In this document: positions 17,252 through 26,359 of the stretch, piece by piece | Layout of the letters: every line of letters begins with the position of its first letter | How positions within the stretch are numbered: position 1 is the first letter of the stretch | Assembly (NCBI GenBank): GCA_900473915.1 | Contig: UCNG01000031.1 | Coordinates: 1-39,815 of the forward strand | DNA: 39,815 nucleotides | DNA from: Hyphomicrobiales bacterium | GTDB lineage: Bacteria > Pseudomonadota > Alphaproteobacteria > Rhizobiales > Rhizobiaceae | Direction of reading: 5' to 3' | Position numbers and translations under genes: made by a program | The notes under the pieces: generated by a model | The model's database searches: none | The model's input: only the letters and a program-made list of their open reading frames with translations | Told to the model about the DNA's origin: nothing

Positions 17252-17926
17252 CTATCGGTCCTCGGCAATTCCCGGCTCAAAACCTTCGGCCGTCTGGCGG
17301 ATGGCGTCGGCAAGGACATCGGCCGTCTGTGCGCCCATGACAGCGTATTTCTGGTCGATGATGAAACAGGGTACGCCGCGCACGCCAATGCGGCTGGCCG
17401 TGTCGATTTCCTCGCGAATTGTCGCCTTGTCGGCATCGCTTTGCAGAAGCCGGGCGACGACTGCTGCGTCCATGCCGACGCTTGCCGCCGCATCAACCAG
17501 CACTTCACGGTCGCCAATATCCTGTCCCTGCTCGAAATAGAGCGAGAACAACAGGCCAACCATCCGATCCTGCGTATCGGGTGCAGCCTGCGCCGCCCAA
17601 TGGATGACGCGATGTGCATCGAGCGTATTCGGCGCGCGGGCGATGGCGTCGAAATCGAACACGATGCCGTTTTCCTCACCAAGCTCGGTCAGTTGTTTAT
17701 GAATGTCATCGATCTTGCCGCCGTTGCCGAATTTCTCCCGCATATAGGCTTGGCGATCCTTGCCTTGCGGAGGCAGGGTAGGGTCTAGTTGGAAGGGGCG
17801 CCAGCGCACCTCAGCCTCCACGTCCGGCACCATGGCAAGAGCCGCTTCGAGGCGCTTGCGCCCTAGAAAACACCATGGGCAGACGACATCCGACACGACA
17901 TCGATAGTTATCTTTCTGGCGGCCAT
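17252..17926 (-). CDS. DsbA-family oxidoreductase, FrnE-like
   Basis: A 224-residue thioredoxin-fold protein of the DsbA/FrnE group. The CxxC active site is near the N-terminus (SDVVCPWCFLGRKRLE), an all-helical insert follows, and the cis-proline loop is GVRGVPCFIIDQKY. No signal peptide is present, so it should act in the cytoplasm, unlike DsbA itself. FrnE-like proteins are oxidoreductases or isomerases linked in some bacteria to oxidative-stress defence; the substrate is unknown. It converges with mfd, from which only 21 bases separate it, and lies 103 bases downstream of the binding-protein gene on the same strand. Confidence 0.9.
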   Translation of the reverse strand: MAARKITIDVVSDVVCPWCFLGRKRLEAALAMVPDVEAEVRWRPFQLDPTLPPQGKDRQAYMREKFGNGGKIDDIHKQLTELGEENGIVFDFDAIARAPNTLDAHRVIHWAAQAAPDTQDRMVGLLFSLYFEQGQDIGDREVLVDAAASVGMDAAVVARLLQSDADKATIREEIDTASRIGVRGVPCFIIDQKYAVMGAQTADVLADAIRQTAEGFEPGIAEDR

Positions 17927-18029
17927 GGTTCAATCTCCGTGCAGGAACCGGAGGTTTAGCCTCCGGTCGAGTATCCATATTATATTGGGTGCATGTAGGG
18001 CGAATTACGCTGGCGTTAAAGCCCGCTCA

Positions 18030-19943
18030 TTATTTTGCGCGCCACCATGTCGGCAGTTGATAACCGTAGAGCGAAGTCTTCTGCGGATGCTCGATGCGGT
18101 CCCACCGCGCAACCCATTGATAGGGTAGATAGTAAAGCGGAACGTAATAGTCGCCGGAGATAAGCACCCGATCTAGCGCGCGGACCGCACTGACGAAATC
18201 TGCGCGGGTTCTTGCGGCCAGCAGCGCTTCGATCATCGCATCGACCGCCGGATCGGCAACACCGGGATAGTTGAAGCTTCCTTGCACATCCCGCGAGGCC
18301 GCACCCCAGCGCATCCATTGTTCATTGCCGGGCGAAAGCGAGCCGGTCAGCGCGCCGAGTATCATGTCATAGTCGAATGTCTGCAGGCGTTGCTGATACT
18401 GGGCATCATCTGCGGTGCGGATTTCTGCAGTAATGCCTAGCCGCGCGAGATTGCGCTTATATGCGAGCGCGACCTTTTCCTCGTCGGGAGAGCGCGTCAT
18501 GATTTCGAACGCGAGCGGTTTGCCCGAAGGATCGACCGCAAGACCGTGTTCAAACCGGAAGCCGGCCTCTGTCAGCAGATCAAAGGCCTTCTTTGCTGGC
18601 GTGCGGTCATGGCCGCTGCCGTCCGTTACTGGCGGGTGCCAGGTGCCATTCATGACATCTTCGCGGACAGCGTCGGGAAAAGGCGCAAGCAATTGCTTCT
18701 CGTGGTCGTCTGCCGGCTTGCCGACGGAAGAAAGCTCCGATCCTTCCCAGTAACTCTGCGTGCGCCGATATTGATCGGCAAAGAGATTGCGGTTGGCCCA
18801 TTCAAAGTCGAACAGCAGCCCCAGCGCCTGCCGGACCCGGCGGTCGGCAAAAATCGGGCGGCGCGTGTTGAATACGAATCCCAGCAGATTTGCTGGCGTG
18901 CCTTTTTCAAAGCTGTTCTTGATAACCCGTCCCTGTTTTACAGCCGGGAAATCATAGAGCTTTTCCCAGCGTGTCGGGTTAGCTTCGATGAAAACATCGA
19001 GCAGGCCCTTCTTGAACGACTCGAACAGGGAAGTCTCATTGCGATAATATTCAATCGTCAACGTATCGAAATTATTGAGCCCGCGTTGTGAGGGCAAGTC
19101 CTTGCCCCAATAGTCAGGGCTGCGCTTGTACACAATACGTTGGCCGGGTTGCACGCCGGAAACAACGTACGGGCCGCTACCGACAGGTGGCTTCAGTGAC
19201 GAGTTGCCGAAGGTTTCGCGATCAATGGCGTGCTTAGGCAGCACAGGCATCGACGACGCAACGAGCATTGGAAACTCGCGGTCCGACTTGTCATTGAAGG
19301 TGAAGCGAACGGAACGTTCGCCCGTCTTCTCGATCTTTTCGACACGGCTCATCCGGTTGTTGTAGGGGGGGCGCCCTTTTTCCGTCAGGATGTCGTAAGT
19401 GAAGAGCACGTCGTCCACCGTAACCGGCTGGCCGTCAGACCATTTCGCCCTCGGGTTCAGGGTGAATTCGACCCATTTGCGTTCCGGATCGACTGCAACC
19501 CTTTCAGCCAGCAGGCCGTAAAGGGTGAATGGCTCGTCTCGCGAACGCTGCATGAGGGTTTCGTAAACCAGATTGCCGAGATCAACATCACCGAACAGGC
19601 CCCGCGCGGTCGTGCGCATGCTTTTCAGAACAAATGGATTGAGGCTGTCGAACGTGCCGACAACGCCCATTGTGAGGGCGCCGCCCTTCGGCGCGTCGGC
19701 GTTAGCATAGGGGAAATGGGTGAAGTCGGCTGGCAGAGCTACGTCTCCGTGCATGGAGAGCGCATAGTCGGGCTGTGCTTCTGCCATCGCCTGTGCGGGC
19801 ATCGTACCGACGGCGGCTCCGGTCAGGCTCGCAAGAACCAATTTGCGGAGAAAGGCAATCAATCCGTTCAACTTCAATCGTCCATTGTAAATAAGTTTGA
19901 AGATCGCATCCGAAGACGCCGATTCGGAACCGAAAACTAGCAT
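18030..19943 (-). CDS. Family 5 extracellular solute-binding protein, YejA-like oligopeptide type
   Basis: This is a periplasmic substrate-binding protein of the peptide/nickel (SBP_bac_5) family. Early residues (ALPADFTHFPYANADAPKGG, then GTFDSLNPF) are those of the YejA-like branch that binds oligopeptides or microcin C-like compounds. Later motifs are typical (VEFTLNPRAKWSDGQPVT, WRAK at the end). ATG at 19943 gives 637 residues but puts 22 residues before the basic start of the signal peptide. TTG at 19877 would give MKLNGLIAFLRKLVLASL, a textbook signal sequence ending near AQAMAEA, and may be the true start. No permease or ATPase gene is adjacent, so its transporter must lie elsewhere. 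Confidence 0.88.
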   Translation of the reverse strand: MLVFGSESASSDAIFKLIYNGRLKLNGLIAFLRKLVLASLTGAAVGTMPAQAMAEAQPDYALSMHGDVALPADFTHFPYANADAPKGGALTMGVVGTFDSLNPFVLKSMRTTARGLFGDVDLGNLVYETLMQRSRDEPFTLYGLLAERVAVDPERKWVEFTLNPRAKWSDGQPVTVDDVLFTYDILTEKGRPPYNNRMSRVEKIEKTGERSVRFTFNDKSDREFPMLVASSMPVLPKHAIDRETFGNSSLKPPVGSGPYVVSGVQPGQRIVYKRSPDYWGKDLPSQRGLNNFDTLTIEYYRNETSLFESFKKGLLDVFIEANPTRWEKLYDFPAVKQGRVIKNSFEKGTPANLLGFVFNTRRPIFADRRVRQALGLLFDFEWANRNLFADQYRRTQSYWEGSELSSVGKPADDHEKQLLAPFPDAVREDVMNGTWHPPVTDGSGHDRTPAKKAFDLLTEAGFRFEHGLAVDPSGKPLAFEIMTRSPDEEKVALAYKRNLARLGITAEIRTADDAQYQQRLQTFDYDMILGALTGSLSPGNEQWMRWGAASRDVQGSFNYPGVADPAVDAMIEALLAARTRADFVSAVRALDRVLISGDYYVPLYYLPYQWVARWDRIEHPQKTSLYGYQLPTWWRAK

Positions 19944-20225
19944 GATCGTACATTAAGTGCGGAATTAGGGCGTGTCCGTCGCGTGACAGTTGGAGCTAAA
20001 ACAAAGATTTTGGCGGATTCCGAGCATGGAATGTCGAAACCCATCTGGATTCATACCCCTAGTCGTTGTAACACGGCTCCGGATTGGGCCCGCATAGGGC
20101 CTGAATGAGGGCTAAAACCCTCAAGGTCACGCTGTTGCCGCATTTTCAAACCAGTGACGGTCTATCGCTGACTTAAATACAGAACGGGAACTATAGATCA
20201 GAGCGTTGAAAGGAACCTGTTGATC

Positions 20226-20843
20226 ATGTCCAGCACGAAGACAATCGCTGCCGCATCTGCCATTGCTGGCGCGTTCGCCCTGCTTGCCTCCGCGACGATG
20301 CCTGCATCGGCGCAGCAGCCGCCACAGGGCTGGTTCAAGGTCTGCTCGAAGCAGGAAGACAATGACATTTGCAATACGCAGAACATCGTCACCGCGGATT
20401 CCGGCCAGCTCCTGACTGCCGTCAACCTCATCGAGATCAAGGGCAAGATCAACCGCAAGATCTTTCAGGTGACCGTTCCTATCGGTCGTCTGATTCCTGC
20501 CGGTGTCGGCCTTCAGATCGACAACAACAAGCCGGTCAAGCTCGAATACGGCATCTGCTTCCCGGATCGTTGCATCGCCGAAGCTCCGCTGACCGACGAT
20601 CTCATCAATGCGCTCAAGAAGGGCGGCAAGCTGACCCTGACTTCGGTCAACTATCAGAACAAGCCGAACCCGATTCCGGTAGCGCTCACCGGTTTCTCTG
20701 GCGCTCTGACCGGCCCGGCCCTCAAGCAGTCGGAACTGGAAGAACGCCAGAAGGAGCTTCAGGACGCCGTCCAGAAGAAGCAGAAAGACTTTGAAGCCAA
20801 GATGAAGGCTGAACAGGACAAGGCAAAGGGCGCAGCGAACTAA
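20226..20843 (+). CDS. IalB-family (invasion-associated locus B) periplasmic protein
   Basis: A 205-residue exported protein of the invasion-associated locus B family, common in Bartonella, Brucella and Rhizobiales; the molecular role is not settled. A signal peptide ends near ASA-QQ. The mature part holds a beta-rich domain with paired cysteines (VCSKQEDNDICNTQ and YGICFPDRCIAE) likely to form disulfides. The last 40 residues are a Lys/Glu/Gln-rich helix (ELEERQKELQDAVQKKQKDF) that should form a coiled coil. ATG at 20226 is used; TTG at 20220 sits at better distance from AGGA (20211-20214) and would add two residues. A terminator follows. Confidence 0.88.
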   Translation: MSSTKTIAAASAIAGAFALLASATMPASAQQPPQGWFKVCSKQEDNDICNTQNIVTADSGQLLTAVNLIEIKGKINRKIFQVTVPIGRLIPAGVGLQIDNNKPVKLEYGICFPDRCIAEAPLTDDLINALKKGGKLTLTSVNYQNKPNPIPVALTGFSGALTGPALKQSELEERQKELQDAVQKKQKDFEAKMKAEQDKAKGAAN

Positions 20844-20868
20844 GTTGCATCCAGTCTGTTACGAGAAA

Positions 20869-20897
20869 GGGGCGCCCGGAGCGCCCCTTTTCTTTTA
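20869..20897 (+). terminator. Intrinsic terminator of the ialB-like gene
   Basis: GGGGCGC (20869-20875) pairs with GCGCCCC (20881-20887) around a five-base loop and is followed by TTTTCTTTT. It lies 25 bases after the stop codon and could also serve the convergent hspQ. Confidence 0.88.
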
Positions 20898-20925
20898 AGC
20901 TATGACTTTAAGAGAAAGCTCTATC

Positions 20926-21264
20926 TTAGTTAGAATGCTGTGATTTCACGCGATAGGAACCGTTGTCCAGCCGATCGAACATTTCGTCGATCTGTGGATG
21001 ACGCAGAGGCTCGCCGCTTAAATCTGGAACAAGGTTCTGTTCCGATACATAAGCAACATATTCGGATTCCGCGTTTTCAGCCAACAGATGGTAAAAGGGT
21101 TGATCACGATGCGGACGTGCTTCCTCGGGAATGGACGCATACCATTCTTCCGTATTCGCGAACTCGGGGTCCACGTCGAAGATCACCCCGCGGAAGGGGA
21201 ACAGCCGGTGCTTGACGACCTGGCCGATCTGAAATTTTGCGTGCTTTATCTGTGTCATACCCAT
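20926..21264 (-). CDS. hspQ: Heat shock protein HspQ
   Basis: A 112-residue protein of the HspQ/YccV family (hemimethylated-DNA-binding domain fold). In enterobacteria it influences DnaA stability and acts as a specificity factor for Lon. Family landmarks are KFQIGQVVKHRLFPFRGVIFDVDPEF, then WYASIPEEARPHRDQPFYHLLAE and YVAYVSEQNL. The length is normal. ATG at 21264 is used, with ATG at 21258 as the alternative. No heat-shock promoter could be confirmed by eye. It is followed on the same strand by the terminator region shared with the ialB-like gene. Confidence 0.93.
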   Translation of the reverse strand: MGMTQIKHAKFQIGQVVKHRLFPFRGVIFDVDPEFANTEEWYASIPEEARPHRDQPFYHLLAENAESEYVAYVSEQNLVPDLSGEPLRHPQIDEMFDRLDNGSYRVKSQHSN

Positions 21265-21356
21265 GCAACATTATGTAGTTCACCGCGCGACAAATTAAAG
21301 TCGGCGGGAACCCGCAATTCTGTCAGTCTGATGTTTCGGATTGGCTCAAAACCGAA

Positions 21357-22601
21357 TTAGCTGGAGCGCTTTCCGTCGCTTCGGTGCGGGAGGCTCGGCA
21401 GCTTCGGAAGCAAATGCAAGAAACCGCTGCCGGGGCGAAGTCCCTCCCGCATGAAAAACGCTCGCAGTGGAGCAAACGAGCGAAGCATTTCGAGGCCCAC
21501 TCCACGCACGATCTGCGCCGGGAGCATATCAGAGAGAAGCGAACGATTAAGTGCGTCGACCGAACCGGTGCGTGCCAGAATGTCCGGGCGTCGCGCACGG
21601 TCATAGGCGCGAATGACCCGATCCGAACCGGGATCGACCGGGTCGCTCTCTATAGCCTTGACCAGCGTTTCGACATCACGCGAACCCAGATTGAGCCCTT
21701 GCGCGCCGATTGGCGGAAAGACGTGAGCGGCTTCGCCGATGAGAATCGTGCGCCTGGCCGCAAAAACGTGAGGCACCAGGCCGGAAAGAGGCCAGGCCTG
21801 CGGCTCAATATCGAGCGTGATCTTGCCCAGCATGGACTGCATCATATTCTCGATGCGTTGAGCGAGCGTGGTTTCATCAAGCGCAAGCAGCGCTTCGGCG
21901 CGACCGGGATTGACCACCCAGACGAGGCTTGAGCGTTTCCCCTTCAATGGGACCTGCGTGAAGGGACCTTCTTCTGTGTGAAACTCCGTCGAAATGTTCT
22001 CGTGGTCGACGACATGCGAGAAAGAAAGAACGACAGCTGTCTGCGGATAGCTCCAGCGGCGTGTGCTGATGCCCGCCGCTTCGCGAGCCATGGATTTGCG
22101 CCCGTCTGCGGCAACGACAAGTCGTGCATGCAGTGTTTCGCCGCCGGAAAGTGTGACCGTTACATGGTCGCCATTGTGGCGATATTCAATGACGGGTGCA
22201 TTGATGCGCTGGATGTTCGGATTGCGTGCGACTGCTTCGGCAAGTTTTTCGTTCAATACCGCATTGGGGATGTTGTAGCCAAATGCGGCCTCATCGATTT
22301 CACCGGCGCGGAAAGTTACGACCGGGCTTCGTACAAGACGCCGTGTCGCGTCGATAATGCGCATGGAAGCAAGAGCAGCCGCTTCCGGCTCGATATCCGG
22401 CCAGACGCCCAATCCTTCCAGCAACCTGATGGCGGGCATCATGAGTGCGGTCGTACGGCGGTCTCCCTTGTCGGTCTCCGGTCCGAGCAGGATGGTGCGA
22501 TAGCCTTTCGCGCCAAGGGCCAGCGCGGCCATCATTCCGGCAGGCCCGCTGCCGCTGATGATAATGTCGGTGAGTGGCTTGTTCGCAACAAGATCGTTCA
22601 T
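21357..22601 (-). CDS. UbiH/UbiF-family FAD-dependent hydroxylase (ubiquinone biosynthesis)
   Basis: This 414-residue flavoprotein monooxygenase probably hydroxylates the ring of a ubiquinone precursor. The N-terminal FAD Rossmann motif is DIIISGSGPAGMMAALAL; the DG motif (VVAADGRKSMAREAAGI) lies mid-protein; the second FAD motif GEAAHVFPPIGAQGLNLGSRD lies near residue 290. These are the marks of the UbiH/UbiF/Coq6 family. Which ring carbon is used cannot be told, since alphaproteobacteria vary in which member does which step, so no exact symbol is given. The gene stands alone, with hspQ 92 bases downstream and pcs divergent. Confidence 0.9.
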   Translation of the reverse strand: MNDLVANKPLTDIIISGSGPAGMMAALALGAKGYRTILLGPETDKGDRRTTALMMPAIRLLEGLGVWPDIEPEAAALASMRIIDATRRLVRSPVVTFRAGEIDEAAFGYNIPNAVLNEKLAEAVARNPNIQRINAPVIEYRHNGDHVTVTLSGGETLHARLVVAADGRKSMAREAAGISTRRWSYPQTAVVLSFSHVVDHENISTEFHTEEGPFTQVPLKGKRSSLVWVVNPGRAEALLALDETTLAQRIENMMQSMLGKITLDIEPQAWPLSGLVPHVFAARRTILIGEAAHVFPPIGAQGLNLGSRDVETLVKAIESDPVDPGSDRVIRAYDRARRPDILARTGSVDALNRSLLSDMLPAQIVRGVGLEMLRSFAPLRAFFMREGLRPGSGFLHLLPKLPSLPHRSDGKRSS

Positions 22602-22916
22602 CGTGTCTCATCCCTGGTCCGACAGGTGCGAACCTGGTGCACCGTCTGATGATTCCAGCCGCACTTAAACCGAATTGCAGCCAAAAGGCCATTCTTCCGT
22701 GGGATTATGGCGGATTTGCCTCATGCCTTACTTGCTCTTTTGCGCTTATTCAGGGAAAGCTGCTGCAGGATCACCGCTCTCCTCAGGGAAAGTGTTTAGA
22801 TGATCCTGAGGTTTGGGGATGCCGGTTTTGTTTGGTGTATGCGTTCCCCGTTTGATGAAATGTACTCGTCGCCTTGGGGAATGTCTTGGGCGGGATAAGC
22901 GCGGCGACAAACTGAA
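22602..22916. other. 315-base intergenic region between divergent ubiH-type gene and pcs
   Basis: No gene, RNA or strong terminator is seen. It must hold two divergent promoters, but no clear -35/-10 pair stands out. TTCCCC near 22847 and GGGGAA near 22876 form a widely spaced inverted repeat just upstream of pcs, possibly by chance. No ribosome site of note precedes the pcs ATG. Confidence 0.5.
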
Positions 22917-23723
22917 ATGGCGGACGGCGTGAAAACCAAACTGACCGGAAAACTCAAAGCCAAGAAAGTCACCGCGCCGCAAGCCAAGGCGTTTTCGGTA
23001 CATCTTCTGACGGCATCGGGTTCGTTTCTGGCATTTCTTTCCATCGTGGCGGCCAGTGACGGTCGCTACACGGCGATGTGGTGGTGGCTGGGGCTGGCGC
23101 TTTTCGTCGACGGCATCGACGGTCCCATCGCGCGCAAGCTCGAGGTCAAATATGTCCTGCCAAACTGGTCGGGCGAGCTTCTCGACAACATCATCGATTA
23201 CGTCACCTATGTTCTGATACCGGCCTTCGCGCTCTATCAAAGCGGGTTCATGGGAACCTATTTGTCGTTCATTTCCGGCGCAATCATCGTGGTTTCGAGC
23301 GCGATCTATTATGCCGATACCGGCATGAAGACGAAGGAAAATTTCTTCAAGGGCTTCCCGGTCGTCTGGAATATGGTGGTCTTTACGCTTTTCATCGTCA
23401 GGCCGGGAGAGTGGGTGGCGTTTGCAACGGTTGTCGCATCGGCAATCCTGTCGTTTCTGCCGATCAACTTCCTGCATCCCGTGCGTGTCGTGCGTCTGCG
23501 GCCGCTTAATCTGACCGTTTTCCTGCTCTGGTGTGCCTTTGGCGCAGCTGCGCTCTATTATACTCTGGATGCGCCGCTATGGGTCCGCATCGGCATATCC
23601 GTGACGGGGCTCTACATCTATTTCATCGGCGCTGTTATGCAGTTTTTCCCGGGATTGGGACGGACTGCCACTGTCATCGCAGCTGAAAAAACCGCCGCCG
23701 CAAGGAAGAGTGGAGAAGCATGA
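22917..23723 (+). CDS. pcs: Phosphatidylcholine synthase
   Basis: Pcs condenses choline with CDP-diacylglycerol to give phosphatidylcholine, a membrane lipid important for Brucella-host interaction. The 268-residue membrane protein belongs to the CDP-alcohol phosphotransferases. The active-site motif is complete: DG-x2-AR (DGPIAR) at about residue 64, then G-x3-D-x3-D (GELLDNIID). The spacing after AR is 12 rather than the usual 8 residues, which is the Pcs version. About eight helices follow. The stop overlaps the start of the next gene by four bases. External choline is required, so transport genes must lie elsewhere. Confidence 0.96.
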   Translation: MADGVKTKLTGKLKAKKVTAPQAKAFSVHLLTASGSFLAFLSIVAASDGRYTAMWWWLGLALFVDGIDGPIARKLEVKYVLPNWSGELLDNIIDYVTYVLIPAFALYQSGFMGTYLSFISGAIIVVSSAIYYADTGMKTKENFFKGFPVVWNMVVFTLFIVRPGEWVAFATVVASAILSFLPINFLHPVRVVRLRPLNLTVFLLWCAFGAAALYYTLDAPLWVRIGISVTGLYIYFIGAVMQFFPGLGRTATVIAAEKTAAARKSGEA

Positions 23724-24697
23724 TGATCAACGCCATTCGGGTTCATCAGACTGGTGGGCCGGAAGTCATGAAGTATGAACAGATCGCGATCGGCGAACCC
23801 GGTCCGGGCGAGGCGAAAGTGCGCCACGAAGCCGTCGGTCTCAACTTCATTGACGTCTATTTCCGTACTGGCCTTTACAAAGCGGCGCAGATGCCCTTCA
23901 CGCCCGGAAACGAAGGCGCGGGCATGGTCGTAGCGGTTGGTCCGGGCGTGGCCGATGTTCGCGTCGGCGACCGCGTTGCCTATGTGGCGACACCGGGATC
24001 CTATGCAGATGAACGCATTCTGCCAGTCGACCGGCTGGTGAAGGTTCCGGACAATGTCGACCTGAAAACCGCTGCCTCGATGATGCTGAAAGGCATGACC
24101 GCGCAATATCTTCTGCGGCGCACATTCAGGGTCGAGCCGGGACAGACGATCCTTTTCCATGCTGCTGCCGGCGGTGTGGGCCTGATTGCCGGGCAATGGG
24201 CGAAGCATCTTGGCGCCACCGTTATCGGAACGGCAGGATCGGAAGAAAAGATCGCGCTGGCCAAAAAACACGGCTACGATCACGTCATCAATTACCGTAC
24301 CGAAAACTTCGCCGAAAAGGTGAAGGAGCTGACGTACGGAGCGGGCGTCGATGTGGTGTATGATTCCGTTGGCCGCGATACCTATATGGGCTCGCTGGAT
24401 GTGCTGAAGCCGCTCGGCATGTTTGCCTGCTTCGGTCAGTCGTCCGGTGTCATTCCGCCTTTCGATCTCGGCATTCTTGCGCAGAAGGGCTCGCTCTTCG
24501 CCACGCGGCCGACGCTGTTCAATTACATTGCCAAGCGAACCGACCTCGAAAAGACCGCAGCCGAGCTTTTCGAGGTAGTGGGAAGCGGAGCGGTGAAGAT
24601 CGAGATCAACCAGAGCTATGCTCTCAAGGATGCGGGCAAGGCGCATGAGGATCTGGAAGCCCGCAGGACGACTGGTACGACCATTCTGTTGCCCTGA
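23720..24697 (+). CDS. NADPH:quinone oxidoreductase, zeta-crystallin type
   Basis: A 325-residue member of the medium-chain dehydrogenase/reductase family, quinone oxidoreductase branch. It has a GroES-like N-terminal half (PFTPGNEGAGMVVAVGPGV) and a nucleotide-binding half with AAAGGVGLIAGQWAKHLGA. The catalytic and structural zinc cysteines of alcohol dehydrogenases are absent, as in zeta-crystallins. The final region (EARRTTGTTILLP) is typical. The start is ATG at 23720, overlapping the pcs stop (ATGA), with ATG at 23723 as alternative and GGAG upstream. Co-translation with pcs suggests co-expression, but no functional link with choline lipid synthesis is known to me. Confidence 0.93.
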   Translation: MMINAIRVHQTGGPEVMKYEQIAIGEPGPGEAKVRHEAVGLNFIDVYFRTGLYKAAQMPFTPGNEGAGMVVAVGPGVADVRVGDRVAYVATPGSYADERILPVDRLVKVPDNVDLKTAASMMLKGMTAQYLLRRTFRVEPGQTILFHAAAGGVGLIAGQWAKHLGATVIGTAGSEEKIALAKKHGYDHVINYRTENFAEKVKELTYGAGVDVVYDSVGRDTYMGSLDVLKPLGMFACFGQSSGVIPPFDLGILAQKGSLFATRPTLFNYIAKRTDLEKTAAELFEVVGSGAVKIEINQSYALKDAGKAHEDLEARRTTGTTILLP

Positions 24698-24805
24698 GCT
24701 GACTGATGATTGCAGCGATGTGCATATGTCCACCGCTGCTTGCTTTTGTGCTTTTCAAGAGCAGACTTGCTGGCTAAGGTCGCTCAAAAATACAAATGGG
24801 GAACG

Positions 24806-26359
24806 ATGACAGCGCCTTTATCCGACCGGCCTCTTCTTGATGTCCGCCGGCTCACGAAAGTATTTGGTCAGCTGCGGGCCTGTGATGGTGTAGACCTCAC
24901 CATCGGAGAAGGTGAGATTCACGCGCTTCTGGGCGAAAATGGCGCCGGAAAATCCACCTTCGTGAAAATGCTGTTCGGCGCACTCCAACCCCTCGAGGGC
25001 GAAATCGTCTGGAAGGGGCAGCCTGTCGCGATAGAGGAACCTGCCACTGCAAGAAAACTCGGCATTGGTATGGTTTTTCAGCATTTTTCGCTGTTCGACT
25101 CGCTTACCGCCGCTGAAAATATCGCCCTATCGCTTGACCGTTCCTTGCCGCTTTCAGACGTTGCAAAACGTGCGTACGAGGTGGGCAAGACATACGTTCT
25201 TCCAGTCGATCCGCAGGCTCATGTCGGTGATCTGTCCGTTGGCGAACGCCAGCGTATCGAAATAGTGCGCTGCCTTCTTCAGGAACCCGACCTCATCATC
25301 CTCGATGAGCCGACTTCCGTGTTGACGCCGCAGGAAGCCGACAAGCTGTTTGAAACGCTGGAACGTCTGAAAGCCGAAGGCAAGTCCATTCTTTATATCA
25401 GCCACCGTCTGGAGGAAGTGAAGCGCCTTTGTGACCGCGCAACCGTGCTGCGGCATGGGAAGGTCGTCGCGCATTGCGATCCGCGCAAGGAAACCACCGC
25501 GTCGCTCGCCCGCATGATGATTGGAAACGACATCAATGTTGTGGCGCGCACCCCCATTGCGGCGGCAAATGCGGGTGAAGATGCGCTTTTTGAAATCAGG
25601 TCCCTGTCACAGCCGCCGCGTGGACCGTTCTCGACCGCCCTGAAAGATATTTCACTTTCGGTTGCTGCTGGCGAAGTGGTTGGCATAGCGGGCGTTGCAG
25701 GCAACGGGCAGGGCGAATTTTTCGAAGCTGTTTCCGGTGAAGTATTGCAGTCCAACGCCTCGAATGTGCGTATCCGAGGTAGGGATGCAGGTAAGTCCGG
25801 TATTAGCGAAAGACGCATGATGGGAGCGGCCTTCGTTCCGGAAGAACGGCTTGGACATGGCGCCGTTCCGACGATGACGCTGACCGACAATCTTTTCTTG
25901 TCCCGGTACAAAACCGATTCAAAAATGTTCCTGCGCGGTGGCAAACTGAAATTGATCGCGGAGAGCGCGCTACGATCGGCTGCAAAACGCATCATCGAAC
26001 GGATGGATGTGCGCAAGAGCGCTGAAAATCCGCCTGCGTCGGCACTTTCCGGCGGCAATCTGCAAAAATTCATCATCGGGCGCGAGCTTGACCGTTCACC
26101 GTCGGTCATGGTCGTGAACCAGCCGACATGGGGCGTTGATGCTGGTGCTGCGGCGCATATTCGTCAGGCGCTCGTTGATCTTGCGCGTTCCGGTTCAGCA
26201 GTTCTCGTTATCAGCCAAGACCTCGATGAGCTTCTTGAAATCAGCGACCGGATCGCAGTCATGAATCACGGCCAGCTTTCCCATCCTATGCCGATTGCCG
26301 AAGTCACGCTGGAAAAGATCGGCCTCTTGATGGGCGGCGTTTCAGGAGAGGCTGCATGA
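24806..26359 (+). CDS. ABC importer ATPase (double domain), BMP/nucleoside-type
   Basis: A 517-residue ATPase with two ABC domains, the type that serves BMP-family importers of nucleosides and related compounds. Domain 1 is complete: GENGAGKST (Walker A), LSVGERQRIEI (signature), LIILDEPTSVLTP (Walker B). Domain 2 has LSGGNLQKFIIGRE but no Walker A lysine (GVAGNGQGEFFE), and its Walker B reads VMVVNQPTWGVD, lacking Asp-Glu, so it probably does not hydrolyse ATP. That asymmetry is normal for this branch. The start is ATG at 24806 with GGGGA just before it; a longer frame from 24710 is non-coding leader. The next gene overlaps by four bases, opening a four-gene operon. Confidence 0.94.
   Translation: MTAPLSDRPLLDVRRLTKVFGQLRACDGVDLTIGEGEIHALLGENGAGKSTFVKMLFGALQPLEGEIVWKGQPVAIEEPATARKLGIGMVFQHFSLFDSLTAAENIALSLDRSLPLSDVAKRAYEVGKTYVLPVDPQAHVGDLSVGERQRIEIVRCLLQEPDLIILDEPTSVLTPQEADKLFETLERLKAEGKSILYISHRLEEVKRLCDRATVLRHGKVVAHCDPRKETTASLARMMIGNDINVVARTPIAAANAGEDALFEIRSLSQPPRGPFSTALKDISLSVAAGEVVGIAGVAGNGQGEFFEAVSGEVLQSNASNVRIRGRDAGKSGISERRMMGAAFVPEERLGHGAVPTMTLTDNLFLSRYKTDSKMFLRGGKLKLIAESALRSAAKRIIERMDVRKSAENPPASALSGGNLQKFIIGRELDRSPSVMVVNQPTWGVDAGAAAHIRQALVDLARSGSAVLVISQDLDELLEISDRIAVMNHGQLSHPMPIAEVTLEKIGLLMGGVSGEAA

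Noticed and set aside
23618-24733. 371-codon minus-strand frame opposite the quinone oxidoreductase
   Set aside because: Antisense to a clear enzyme gene, no recognisable motif, and its start would lie in the next gene's leader.
24710-24805. N-terminal extension of the ABC ATPase
   Set aside because: The added residues are cysteine-rich and unlike the family; ATG at 24806 has a ribosome site and begins the conserved protein.
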